From Bisporella sp. PMI_857 (Eukaryota > Ascomycota > Leotiomycetes > Helotiales > Helotiaceae), in the NCBI GenBank assembly GCA_021307315.1, contig JAJSPD010000075.1, positions 124,001 to 188,000 on the forward strand: a stretch of 64,000 nt of DNA, written 5' to 3'. Positions 32,201 to 42,739 of the stretch are shown here, piece by piece. Numbering within the stretch: position 1 is the first letter of the stretch; the number at the start of each line of letters is the position of its first letter. Under the pieces are notes generated by a model. The model did not search any database. It saw nothing but the letters and a program-made list of their open reading frames with translations, and was not told the DNA's origin. The position numbers were made by a program, and so were the translations under genes.

Positions 32201-33575
32201 CGAAATAACGTCAGCTATCTGCACTTTTCTTTTATCCACACTAGATCTACTCACCTCCTACACCAGTAAAGACAAAATAGCATCAGCCATTTACACTTTT
32301 GCTTCACCCACGCCAGGTCTACTCACAGGCTACACCAGCAAACACGAAATAACGTCAGCCATCTGCACTTTTGCTTTTTCACCCTCGCCAAGTTCACTCA
32401 CCTCCTATACCAGCAAACGCGAAACAGCGTCAGCCATTTGCACGCTTGCTTTACCCACGCTAGGTCTACTTACCTCCTATACCGGGAAACAAATCAGCAT
32501 CAGCTATATACACCTTTGCTTTACCCATACTAGGTCTACTTACCTCCTTTACCAGCAAATACAAAACAACATCAGCCATTTACACTCTTGCTTCACCCAC
32601 GCTAGGTCTACTTACAGGCTATACCAGCAAACATAAAACAGCATTAGCCACCTGCACTTTTCCTTCACTCACACCAGGTTTACTCACGCTCTACACCAGC
32701 AAATACAAAATAGCGTCAGCCATTTATACTTTTCCTTTACCCACGCCAGGTCTACTTACTTCCTATATCAGCAAACACAAAACAGCGTCAACTATTTGCA
32801 CCTTTATTTCACCCACGTCAGATCTACTTACCTCCTATACCAGCAAATATAAAACAGCATCAGCTATCTACACTTTTGCTTTACTTACGCCAAGTTTACT
32901 TACAGGCTATACCAGCAAACACAAAACAACATCAGCTATCTGCACTCTTCTTTTACTTACACCAGGTCTACTTACATACTACACCAACAAACACGAAATA
33001 GCGTCAGCCATTTACACCTTTCCTTCGCCTACGTCAAGTTTACTTACATACTACACCAGCAAACACAAAACAACGTTAGCCATCTGCACCCCTTTTTCAC
33101 TTACTCCAAGGCTACTTACATGCTACACCAGCAAACACAAAACAACGTTAATTATCTGCACTTTTCTTTTACTCACGCCAGGTCTGCATACTAACTACAC
33201 CAGCAAACACGAAACAGCGTCAGCTATCTGCACTTTTGCTTTACTTACGCTAGGTCTACTTACGCGCTATACCAGCAAACACGAAACAGCGTCAGCCGTT
33301 TGCTTTACCCACGCTAGGTCTACTCACCAACTACACCAGCAAACACAAAACAATGTCAGCCATCTACACCCTTGCTTCACCCACGCCAGGTCTACTCACA
33401 TCCTACACCAGCAAACACAAAACAGCGTCAGCCGTCTGCACCTTTGCTTTACCCACGCCGGGTCTACTTACTTCCTATTCCAGCAAACAAGATATATTAA
33501 CATTCGTCACCTTTACTCTTTTATAACCCGCCTTTACTTACTCTCTATAACCAGAACCAAGACTGCATTAGCTAC
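29300..33575 (+). repeat. Satellite array, 72-bp unit, about 59 copies
   Basis: Tandem unit of 72 bp, fitting CTCACATCCTACACCAGC, AAACACAAAACAGCGTC, AGCCATCTGCACCTTTGC, TTTACCCACACCAGGTCTA. Units differ mostly by C/T and A/G transitions (for example GCGTCAGCC, ACATTAGCT). The plus strand is strongly depleted in G (about 8 of 72). Because 72 is a multiple of three, plus frames stay open for long stretches (up to 430 codons at 31344-32636, period 24 residues around SYTSKHKT), but the codons of that frame cannot reach a stop by a single transition, so openness is not evidence of coding. The right edge degenerates from about 33490. Confidence 0.9.
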
Positions 33576-34568
33576 AAACTATAATCAAAGTTCTCTAATA
33601 TAACTTGCCTCAAAAAATTCGGAGTTACTCATAGGTAGCTCGTCGGCGGGTGGCTCGTCGGCGGGAGGCTTGTCGGCGGGAGACTCGTCAGCGGGAGACT
33701 CGCCGGCGGGAGGCTTGTTGGCGGGAGGCTCGTTGTCGGGAGGCTCGTCGGCGGGAGGCTGAGCCGGATGTCTCCAATGAAATAGCCGCCCTGTCACACG
33801 TTTAACCTTCTTCATAATTGTTGAATTCGAGGGAAAGATACGACACCAAGTTATCTGGTAGTTGTTATGTATAAGTGTCGCCTAAAAAATCTTAACAAAG
33901 TTCAAATAAACAAGGTAAATGATTTTGCTCAGATTTAGTTTTGGGCACTAACGCTACGGATGCGTTGTCTTGCCTGTGCATCCACGCGTTTCCAGAAGTT
34001 TCTTCGGAGTTATCCAATCGAAATCTGCCACGTGAAAATGTCGGCGGCAACCATAATCTTTGCAAAGGACAACGTTTCAAGCTAAGTAAATATAACCTTG
34101 CGAAGTTGGAGCGACCGCAGACGAGGAAGCGGTTTGTCGAGAAAGGCGTGAGGTACGTGAAGTCCTTGCGAGCTGGTAAGGAGTTCGGAGAGCTCGTTGT
34201 CGAGACGTGACTGGAGCAGCTTCCTCGGCCAACCAAGTGAGCCACATTGCTCCCTGACCCTCCCCTGAGGCCTGTATTCTATTGTTAAATACCCCCCTCG
34301 AGCCATTGATTCTAGTGAGTGAAAGCGGATCTCATACCTCTGGGTTTGGCGGCGGGTTCGCCCTTAGTCGTTTGTCGAGGATGCTTTAGATTGCGGCTGA
34401 AACGTGTTCTATTTTTGGCTTAGCTACCGCTTCGCAACTTATGAGGACTTCGCTTGACGAGGCCAGCACCTGTTCCAACAAGCAGCCAATTCTGCTAACA
34501 CACCACTTCCAAACAACCAGCAAAGTCCGTGCACCCCCATTTGGATACCCCGCCTAGCCGAGTATAAC
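33576..34568. other. Minisatellite and unassigned DNA
   Basis: 33640-33770 holds a 15-bp minisatellite (GCGGGAGGCTCGTCG and variants); on the minus strand it reads as PPADE/PPANK repeats in a 76-codon frame (33585-33815) starting MKKVKRVTGRLFHW. Overlapping short frames at 33892-34245 (minus) and 33941-34210 (plus) have no recognisable family. The last 250 bp before the LTR hold nothing recognisable. Confidence 0.5.
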
Positions 34569-34584
34569 TGTTGGAATGCATGTA

Positions 34585-36077
34585 CAATCGGTTCTATGGC
34601 CTGTGCGTTAAGCGATGGTTTGAGCCTACCTCACTTCAAGAATCTATAGATAATCAATAACAAGAGATATAATAATGGAAATAGGCTTAAATTCAAGCTA
34701 TTTTAATACTTTGTAGCCCCTCCACTATTTTCTAAACAAGCGTCTAATCGTCGTGGCATACTCGCGTTCAATTTAAGAAGAAAATTACCGTCAATTTGAG
34801 GCCATAATCTTTTCAATGCAAACTCCATATCCTCAATATTCCTGATCTTGTGCCGATCCTTAGAGATAAGTCTTTTGATATAGGCCCACAAATTCTCAAT
34901 TGGAGAAAGATCTGGAGACTGTGGTGGCCAAGAAAGCTTTGGTATTTTAAGGTCTTTCCAAAACTTCTGAACAAGCTTTGCAGTATGCCACGGAGCATTA
35001 TCTTCTTGAACAACAACGTTTTTGCCATATTTCCTTTTCATTCTTTTATAGAAAGGTACAAAGTATTGACGACAAATCTCTAAATACCGGTGTTGATTCA
35101 TACGGCCTCCTTTTGGAATAATGACTAAAGGGCCCATTTCGCTTCCACAAAAACACGACCAAACGCCGACTGTCGTACGCCCAGATTTGAAAGTAGGTTG
35201 AAAGTTTTTATCAAGGTATTCTTCTCCAGGACCTCTTGTAACGTAAACGACCGTTCCGTCTTCGCCAACAACAAAAGTAACTTCATCTGACCAAATCACT
35301 TTATTCCAGTCTCGTTTGCTCTTTTTTTCATTCTTGCAGAACCGTATTCTCTTTTGTTTATTTTCTTTTCGAAGGTAAAGCTTTCTGCGGGGCTTTCGCT
35401 TTGATTTTCCGTGTTTCTTGAGTATTTTTCGAACTGTAGTAGTACACAGTTTGTGTCCACTCTTGGTTGGCGTAGCGAGCGATTTAAGAGTGTCTTTTGG
35501 ATGATTCGTAGCATGTCGTATAAGAACTCGTTCCCCTCGAATAGATACCTTTAAAGTAACAGGTCGACGAGAAAGTGTTTCGAATCCTGTACGAGGATTT
35601 TGAGCTCTTCGGTCGACAAATGAGCTGATAGTAGAGTGAGAGCGTTCAAAACGAGCTGCAATCGAGGTAATCGACTCTCCTCCACAATAACGGCCCCATA
35701 TTTCAGCTCTTTGCTCTTTCGTAAGCTCTGTTCGCTGTGTAACTCGAGTTCGGCCCATAGTAAAAAGTATATTGAGGATAAGGAATTGTAGGAAGTAGGG
35801 GTTTTACGGATCCACATACGACCCACCAGGTCACGTGGTCCGCACAACCCCATTTTGTAGAATCTAGAGTAGAACCTAATACAACAACAATTACCATATC
35901 CACCAAGAGCAAGAGCACGGCCTATAAGCTGTGCCTTTTGCCCCGTGGAAGGTAAGAACACAGCGAAACCATCAGGAATCATTCTTAGAAAAAATCATGG
36001 TGGGGTAGTGAGGGGTGCTTTCGTTTAAATTTCTAATTTAAGCCTAGCGCGTAACGCACAGTCCATAGAACCGATTG
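34585..36077 (-). mobile_element. Tc1/mariner element with TA target duplication
   Basis: 1493 bp between TA dinucleotides at 34583-34584 and 36078-36079. The ends are inverted repeats of about 35-40 bp beginning CAATCGGTTCTATGG, with a few mismatches. The pre-insertion site GCATG-TA-CATAGC is preserved in the sister LTR at 21279-21460, which fixes both boundaries exactly. A 320-bp leader lies between the 5' end and the transposase and includes the segment shared with 2109-2290. Confidence 0.92.
34703..35758 (-). CDS. Tc1/mariner transposase (DD34E)
   Basis: 351 aa, uninterrupted. The N-terminal paired helix-turn-helix (about 10-110) includes LTKEQRAEIWGRYCGG and SITSIAARFERSHSTIS. The catalytic triad is Asp in VIWSDEVTF, Asp in VVQEDNAPWHTA and Glu in SPDLSPIENLW, with 34 residues between the second Asp and the Glu, the Tc1 (DD34E) spacing. 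It would bind the terminal repeats and move the element between TA sites. All key residues are present, so the element may be competent. Confidence 0.92.
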   Translation of the reverse strand: MGRTRVTQRTELTKEQRAEIWGRYCGGESITSIAARFERSHSTISSFVDRRAQNPRTGFETLSRRPVTLKVSIRGERVLIRHATNHPKDTLKSLATPTKSGHKLCTTTVRKILKKHGKSKRKPRRKLYLRKENKQKRIRFCKNEKKSKRDWNKVIWSDEVTFVVGEDGTVVYVTRGPGEEYLDKNFQPTFKSGRTTVGVWSCFCGSEMGPLVIIPKGGRMNQHRYLEICRQYFVPFYKRMKRKYGKNVVVQEDNAPWHTAKLVQKFWKDLKIPKLSWPPQSPDLSPIENLWAYIKRLISKDRHKIRNIEDMEFALKRLWPQIDGNFLLKLNASMPRRLDACLENSGGATKY

Positions 36078-36245
36078 TACATAGCTTCACGCGTTCCATA
36101 TCGCAAGGATTGTGGGCCCTCTACCATCTATATAACTACCCGGCAATAGGCCGTAGCTTAGAAGAATCAACGAATATCATAACCATACCAGCAAGAGCGT
36201 AGTCACAGCTACTACGCCTTTTGCTACGTGGTAGGTATTCCGACA

Positions 36246-36770
36246 GAGGAACTGGTTCGGAAAGGAAAGCTTGTGATACAGCACATTGAAAGAGCCAAAC
36301 AGCCAGCCGACATACTTACCAAGCAGTTACCGGCTGAGGCCTATGAAAGGCACAAAACGGCCCAGGGAGTTCGAGCGTAGAAATGGTTAGAGGGTACTTT
36401 TGTACTGCAATATGGAAGGTCCATAGAGTGTTGAACTCCACAGGAGACGTAAGCACTACAATACTTACGTAGGTGCTATTGTTGCTGGAGTTAATGAGGC
36501 CTGAATCGACAGCCTATTCTCTACACTGAATCGGGAAAACTACAGGTTGAAGCAAGGAGACCTGTCACCTAGGGGGAGTGCCAGGATTTGAGATCTAGGT
36601 AGCTGACATGTCTCTGACTAAGCGGAGAACGCTAGCGCGGAAGACTTTTCACACACACGAATTTTCACAGATCTGTATTATTACACACATATAGAACAAT
36701 AGAGAGCCTGAAAGGCATCCCCAATTCTTCCTGACTATCATTGTGTATTTCTCGTCCTATTAAGTATTCC
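36246..36770 (+). pseudogene. Copia pol 3' end with polypurine tract and 3' LTR
   Basis: 36246-36380 reads EELVRKGKLVIQHIERAKQ...ADILTKQLP...KTAQGVRA and stops, the C-terminal end of a Ty1/copia RNase H. After a 200-bp trailer comes a polypurine tract (AGGGGGAG, about 36581) and an LTR beginning TGCCAGGATTTGAG at 36589, running to about 36770. The rest of the element is absent. Other copies of this LTR are at 54520-54695 (reverse) and 63317-63490. Confidence 0.75.
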
Positions 36771-36782
36771 ATGCTGAGAAAC

Positions 36783-37489
36783 TTCGCAAAGCCGCAAACA
36801 GCCCACTACCAGGGCAGCAGAACTCCGAACCGGATTTTATTATAGTTAATGACGAAAAGGAATACGAGGTTCAGGAGATACTGGCTGTACGGCTGGTAGG
36901 CCAGCGCTTGAAGTACCGAGTTAAGTGGAAAGGGTGGGACGAAGATCTTGATTGGTATCCTGCAGCTTCGTTAGCTAATAGCCCTCTTGCGCTGAAAGCG
37001 TTTCACGAAGGTAATACTACTCAACCTGGCCCACCGGAAAATCTATCGTATTGACTAGAGTGCGCAGCAAAGGACGAATACCCTGAGCGAAAGAAAAACG
37101 ACAACAAGCCATGTTCTCGGGGTTAGTCAATAGCATTCTTTTGCGGGCTGGTTACGGGTGAAAGAAAAACGACAACAAGCCATGTTCTCGAGGTTAGTCA
37201 ATAGCATTTCTTTTGCGGGTTGGTTACGGGTGAAAGAAAGCGTTATTAGGAAAGAGCACAGCCGTAACGGGCTGCAAGGAAATAGATATCAGGTATTACG
37301 GATAGTTCTCAAGTTCAAGGTCGAGCTTGCTAGGAAGGGGGGTATTATCACGGTCATAGCAATCATGTGCTACCCTGGGTTATATAGGGCAGTTCCAGCA
37401 GTAGCTACACCTTTTATTTTTAGTTTATAATCTTCGTATTTGATATCTTAGAAACAGCTATCACTAGCACCTGAATTAGGATCGTGACA
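36783..37489 (+). pseudogene. Gypsy (chromovirus) pol C-terminus with chromodomain and 3' LTR
   Basis: The reading AEKLRKAANSPL...EYEVQEILAVRLV, then LKYRVKWKGWDEDLDWYP, is a chromodomain at the integrase C terminus, which in chromoviruses steers integration to marked chromatin. An in-frame TGA follows NLSY, where the sister copy at 54 kb has Trp. A tandem duplication of about 75 bp covers the end of the frame (37080-37210, GACAACAAGCCATGTTCTCG twice). Then come a polypurine tract (AAGGGGGG) and the 3' LTR 37346-37489 (TATCACGG...GATCGTGACA). Confidence 0.8.
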
Positions 37490-37493
37490 TGCG

Positions 37494-38381
37494 TTAAAAA
37501 GATACCCCTTGAGTCTCTAGCCATTCCTTATAATCTTGTTCAAGAAAACCGACGCATATTCCTTCATTAGTGTATACTGAAACTCCATTACTTGACAGCG
37601 TAAAAGAGAAAGCCAAACGGGGATTAAGACGATGTTTGAACTTGTTATATAAGAACATCCCTACGTTCACCAACGACTGATATTGGGGCGGCTCGGTTAG
37701 GATATTTATCCCTAAAGCGGCGTTGAAGTCTTGTTCCTTTTTCTGTTTTGCCTCTTTGACAAGCCGTGTCAAATTATCACAAGCTTGAGTACCATAGGCC
37801 CATGCAAGTTGTGATCTTATTATACTATTCTGCGCATCACGAGGATCCGGCATATTCTCAAAAGGACGACGTGTCCAGCACCGCCAGAATAGATATGTCT
37901 TAAAATCCGAAGATTCTCTGGTCAAATCATCTGGCGACACTTCAGCCGTAAAAATATTTTGCGAAGCTATCTCAGAATCATATTTTGTCGCTAGCTCTTT
38001 GAATACCCCGTAATAATTTCCATTTTCGATAATCTCGGTAAAGCTACTTGATTTTAGCAAAATTACTTTTATACGAGTTTTAATTACTTACATTATACAG
38101 TTGGACCATATCCATATATTTTTCTGGCCCCAAAAGCACGATACGTGAAAAAAATGACGGAGAATAGCTGTAATAAAAGGTTTCGCGTGTATTGAAGCAT
38201 TTTCAATCCGACCAGATTCAGGTTGCTTCGAATAGCTTTCAGTATCAAGCGTTAAGCGTCCAAGGTCGGTATATGAAAAAGAAGCCACATGAATCTGAAT
38301 CTGGTCGTTATTAAGGACCTGTCTAGATCCTGGACTTGCACTGCAGTCAAGCTCAATAAGAGGCTGCTTGTGTGGGTTCAT
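37494..38381 (-). CDS. Unrecognised two-exon gene, copy 1
   Basis: Exon 1 is 38381-38092 (MNPHKQPLIELDCSASPG...) and exon 2 is 38043-37494, joined by a 48-bp intron (GTAAGT, GCTAAAA, AAGTAG) that preserves frame; predicted 279 aa. No domain is recognised. Visible features are an aromatic patch before the splice site (FWGQKNIWIW), SPDDLTRESSDFKTYLFW, CWTRRPFENMPDPRDAQ, and a C terminus FLEQDYKEWLETQGVSF. No signal peptide or membrane segment. The stop codon lies 5 bp from the end of the gypsy LTR at 37489. A second copy at 52924-54000, inverted, is about 80 percent identical in exon 2 with the same exon structure and no breaks, which suggests that the protein is maintained. Confidence 0.7.
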
Positions 38382-41141
38382 GTTTAGAATTAGTCTTTTG
38401 AATTAATTGTGGATGGATAGAAGTGAAATGTTCAAGAAATAATATGTGTCGCTTGTTTTGATAGCGAAAGGCTGAAGGGCGATTTAACTGCAGATAAAAT
38501 GAATTTTTTTGGTATGTTAGTCACGTAAAAGGGATATTGTGGGTCCTGAATCAATGGAGGAGTTGTCAGAAATAGAGTCTATTAGTCAGGGAATCAATTA
38601 AAGGATCTGTGAGAGTATTACGGTGATGGAAATACAGGTTTGCAAAAGCGTTACTGTAACAACTCAAAGCGAGTAGGGTCTTGATCCGTGGGTCTCAGGA
38701 AGAGAGACTCAAAGGTATAAACGCCTGTCAATTGTTATAACAAAGAGAACAAGCTACAGACAGAAGAAAGGAAGTGTCAGTATCACTCTACAAGTGATAC
38801 TGTTGGTATATTAGGTCCTGAGTCAATGGGGGAGTGAATGGGGGTGTGAACAAAGGACTCGGTCACATAACCACCTGTAGCATACTAGGGATCTTGGGTT
38901 GTGTAAGAACCCGCGATGACCGAAAAGCTTGCTTTCACAACCACACAGTAGTTCTCAATTGAATAGATTTATTAGTCACATAAAATACCACTTTTTATAT
39001 GGGGGCCAGCCCCCAAACCCCTGATCCTCTCTGCGCTCGAAAGACTTTACAGGTGGCATTTGGCCTGTAACAGCTTGAAGCACAAGAACAGGAACAGGAT
39101 CTAGCACGAAACTAAGACGTAGCATAAACGTAGCATGTTCAAGTATACACCGGTAGGCCGAAGCATCCGCGTTATATTGTCAATTGGTTAGTGATGGTTG
39201 GTGGTGTGCTTGCATACAGAAATCAAGCTCCTCTAGTCACATGACTGGCCACTCATGTATATCACGTGATATCACAGCACAGGAAAGAAATCGCCCCACC
39301 ACATCCATCCCCTCCCTTATACATGCTCGTTTTGAGTACTAGAGTAATAGACGTTCATGATTAGTTAGATCGAGCTTTTCCTTTCAGGTGTTTGCGCCAT
39401 ATGTTGTTGCATCACGTGACTCACCTCGTGCCTTCATAGCCTTGAGGGTGAATATCAACTTGCCTTACCAGCGATAAAATATCGACCTCATCACAACCCC
39501 TCCTTCATCCTTTTCCAACCTACAACCCTACAACAACACCGAAACGAACTTCAGAGAAGTACCTCGAGGATCTAATCAATTCTCTATTCGATTCCCAGTT
39601 CCTTAGATTTGCTCGCGAGAACCTATTTCTAACTGTTCACCTTCAGATCGAACCTCTCCTCTACAGCGAACCCCTCATACAAACTCTCATACAACGCCTC
39701 ATACGTCGAACTTCCTGCTCATGCGTCGACCATATCAAATCGACATGTGTAATAGAAGCAAATAAGCATTCAGCATGAGAGAATTGAAGAGTATGTAAGA
39801 GTATCTTTCCTTTATAATGCTTTCAATACGTTGACGTTGCGTAGATCGATTTCATGATCAGCTTTCCTTCTCACCTTTGAATGACGAACTCATCACGAAC
39901 AGCTTCGTTTCCTTCCGAATATCTGCAAGTTGGTGGATAAAGTGAAGCTGTAGCGCCAGCAAGGTTAAGCTGTAGCAAGGCTGCGCCAGCAAGGCTGCAA
40001 CGCAAGAACTATAAGTAGGCCGGATCCCCCCTCTCGATCCTCATTGCTAACTGTTGCTCATAGCTTCTTTTTTCAACTCTCAACAACTATACAATTGAGA
40101 ACAGGGTCAAGGCTCGAGCAGGACAACAAACACGGTCATCTCTTTCTCTTTCTTTCGAACAATCCTCCGAATCAAAGATGTACTCTACCTGCAGCTTAAA
40201 GTAGCCCAACGTGTTGTTTTCGATAGCAGCGTTGAAGTTGTTCGGCTTTAGTAGTCGTGCAATTGTCCCATAGTTGATGAGATCTCCTACCCGTAGCCTA
40301 CCTTGTCTGTCATGCTTTCGCGCTGCTCTTGGCGGTAAGGGCGGAGATTCAGCCACTGGAGAGTTTGCTTGGTGTATTGCATTATAAGCAAGCTTTAAAG
40401 TGTTTCAACGTGTTGTCGTTTTCAATCGCAGCAGCGTTGAAGATCCAGGTAACTGCATCACGTGTGCATTTTGCCTAGTGGGGAATAGCTTGTGGATCAT
40501 CGATCCTATATTATACTGGATTGGATCTGGACCTGGCTCTTTCTGACTTCCGGCTGCTGGCACTGGCTTTTCTGGAACTGGATCCTGGAACTGGATTTTG
40601 GAACTGGATTGTAGTTCCGTTTGTGAAGTTGACATGTTGACTAATACAGCCACGTTTCAACACTCATTCTAGCAATTCAACATTGTTAGAGCTCTTACTT
40701 CTTGGCCTATCTATGGGGATTGCGTACTATCTGTCGGTGCGATGGTTGCGGAAGCTTTTCCTCCCTGCATCTATGAGTGTCTAGGCCACAGCTACGACCC
40801 CTACCCAAGAAACGGGGTGCTGAATTGTGCGCGTCCTGGCTCACGAAAGGCAGAGATAGGGGAACTGTAGGAGTGACCGTCGCTGAGCCGGCGGGTAGGA
40901 CGTATGGTAGTTGGTGACAACTGCTGTCGACGACCCGGTTTGGGACCCGTTGCATTGTCGGCCAAGACTCACTCTTCTGGAAAGGGGTTTCTAGGTTGGT
41001 AGCATATTGAAACCTATTATGTAAGGCAGCGCCCCTGAATTGCCAAGGCGAAGCTCGGTTGAGCTCACCGCCTCTTGGCGGTGTGCTCTAAGCGACTAGT
41101 CATCACGTGCGGGAAGCTTTATATTACGCGATAGGTTTCCT
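38382..41141. other. Transposon-derived and unassigned DNA
   Basis: 38382-38890 is the rest of the inverted-duplication arm shared with 52430-52923; it includes an LTR-like piece starting TGTAACAACTCAA (about 38664, also seen near 2426). 38900-40080 has no recognised gene. Two short minus-strand frames at 40087-40356 (RLRVGDLINYGTIARLL) and 40405-40653 (SKIQFQDPVPEKP) are unassigned; the sequence CAACGTGTTG...GCAGCGTTGAAG occurs in both (about 40207 and 40408), so part of this stretch is locally duplicated. From 40960 to 41141 nothing is recognised. Confidence 0.45.
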
Positions 41142-41229
41142 TTGTACTTAGAACTCTATTCGGCCTTATATAATAGCGCCGTGGGAGAATCGACTCACTA
41201 CTACACTGGATTTCAGTACAGAAGAAGTG

Positions 41230-42490
41230 GTGCACGTCACTGCTCACGGGGTTCGAATTGCGACAAGCTCGTCCGCAAAGAAAGGAATAGTTGGGATAGG
41301 CGGAGCTATTTACGACACGCTCGGCATTAGAGAACCAAGCGCATTTTCAGTTACATTAGGAGCAAGAACGGAACAGAACCCGTACACGGCCGAACTTGCA
41401 GCGATAGCGATGGCAATGAAACAGTTACCACCGGACTTAATAGGAAGGCAAATCGCGATTTTTTCAAGCAACCAAGGAGCTCTGCTAGCAACGAACCAAC
41501 CAAAGCATCAATCAGGGCAAACTAGTATTAAAGAAATCTACGAAGCAGTTTCTACTCTCAGGAAAAAAGGCAACTTTATTCGTACAATATGGATCCCGTC
41601 TCAAGAAAACCTCGAGCTAAACAAAAAAGCAAAAGAAGCCGCACAACAAGCTACCGAACCAGGCCGAACAGCGCAAAAGCAATGCTATCAAGCTAAATCC
41701 ACAACTATAAGCAAAAGAAATGCAGAAAAAGCAACAAGAACACTACCCGACACAGTAGGAAAGTACTCTAAAGAAATAGATACTGCATTGCCAGGAAGAC
41801 ATACTCGTACTTTATATGACAGTCTTAATCGGAAAGAAGCGAGCGTGTCAGCACAGCTTCGTACAGGAATGATACATTTGAACGGGTACCTTTATCGTAT
41901 TGGAGCGGCGGAATCTGACCAATGTGCTTGCGGACAGGCTACAGAAACCGTTAAGCACTTTCTTTTCCGATGCACGAAATAGGACACTTACCGTACGCAA
42001 ATGGTAGCACAAACAAACACAAGAAGAAGCAATCTTTCTTTTTACCTTGGAGGAAAAGCTTTATCTGACCCAGAAAAATGGGCACCAAATATAAACGCAG
42101 TGCGAACAACGATCAAGTTTGCTATTGCTACAGGACGCCTAGACAAAGAACTAGAACAGGCAGCTAACTCGCTGCAACAGCACACTCCATTTTATTCCCT
42201 ATCCTAACTAACCCGACTAACCCTATATCACTTTCGTGTCCCCAGCAGGCCTCGCTTCAATCGCCGACGATAGGACACTGAACACTTGGAGGAATTAACT
42301 TCAAATTAACCTGTTACTAATCATGCACGAGATTTCGTTGACTATGTACTACTGAAAGTGGAAAATATTGGCAGAGGCAATTTTGTATGGGCTGAAGGAG
42401 GCATTGGAAACTGAAGGAAATGTATATTATGTAATATAGACTAGGGACCTCTAGGCTTAGCCGGGTGTAATAAAACTAGTACTACTACTA
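41230..42490 (+). pseudogene. LINE remnant with RIP-like decay
   Basis: The 3' part of the same LINE family as 4204-8078, in plus orientation: RNase H (NPYTAELAAIAMAMKQLPP), C-terminal Cys/His motif (CACGQATETVKHFLFRC) and the (TAC)n tail near 42480. An in-frame TAG at 41980-41982 replaces a Trp codon, and substitutions relative to the other copy are dominated by Arg to Lys/Gln, Gly to Asn and Glu to Lys, that is G to A. ACTTAGAACTC occurs near 41150 and again after the tail at about 42490, a likely target duplication. Downstream is a fragment of the TGTTGGAAT LTR. Confidence 0.8.
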
Positions 42491-42596
42491 CTTAGAACTC
42501 AATTCAACCTTTTTACCTGTATTGACCTACAGCTCTACGAGCTACAATACACTCTCTGCTACGCTCTATTGAATTCACGTACACAACGCAACAAAC

Positions 42597-42680
42597 AATT
42601 AATCAACGAATACCAGAACCACACCAGCAAGAGCGTAGTCAATAGCTACTACGCCTTTTGCTACGTGGTAGGCATTCCGA
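42597..42680 (+). mobile_element. 3' fragment of the TGTTGGAAT LTR family
   Basis: AATCAACGAATACCAGAACC...GCATTCCGACG matches the last 85 bp of the 21279-21460 LTR, with CGACG where the family ends CGACA. The 5' part is separated or lost. Confidence 0.7.
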
Positions 42681-42739
42681 CGGTATCTTAAATGCTCTCT
42701 TCTCGGCCCTTTGAAATACGGACGAGTCTGAGGTGATAT

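Larger units (their letters stand above)
34569..36245 (+). mobile_element. Copia-like LTR (TGTTGGAAT family) interrupted by a mariner
   Basis: LTR sequence at 34569-34584 and 36080-36245, 182 bp in all once the mariner and one TA are removed. It matches the solo LTR at 21279-21460 with about four differences. The outer flanks (ATAAC, GAGGA) do not match, so this copy is not a simple solo LTR; on the right it abuts a copia RNase H fragment. Confidence 0.88.

Noticed and set aside
29774..32636. Long plus-strand open frames (286 and 430 codons) in the satellite as a repetitive protein gene
   Set aside because: The period is a multiple of three and the codons of that frame cannot become stops by a single transition, so openness is expected. 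Other frames are open for long stretches too, and there is no start context or non-repeat domain.
29300..33575. CRISPR-like array
   Set aside because: Whole 72-bp units are repeated with scattered transitions; there is no split into constant repeats and unique spacers, and the genome is fungal.
34569..36770. The TGTTGGAAT LTR and the adjoining RNase H fragment as one copia element
   Set aside because: The RNase H C-terminus should precede a 3' LTR, but here it follows the LTR directly, and its own polypurine tract leads into a different LTR (36589).
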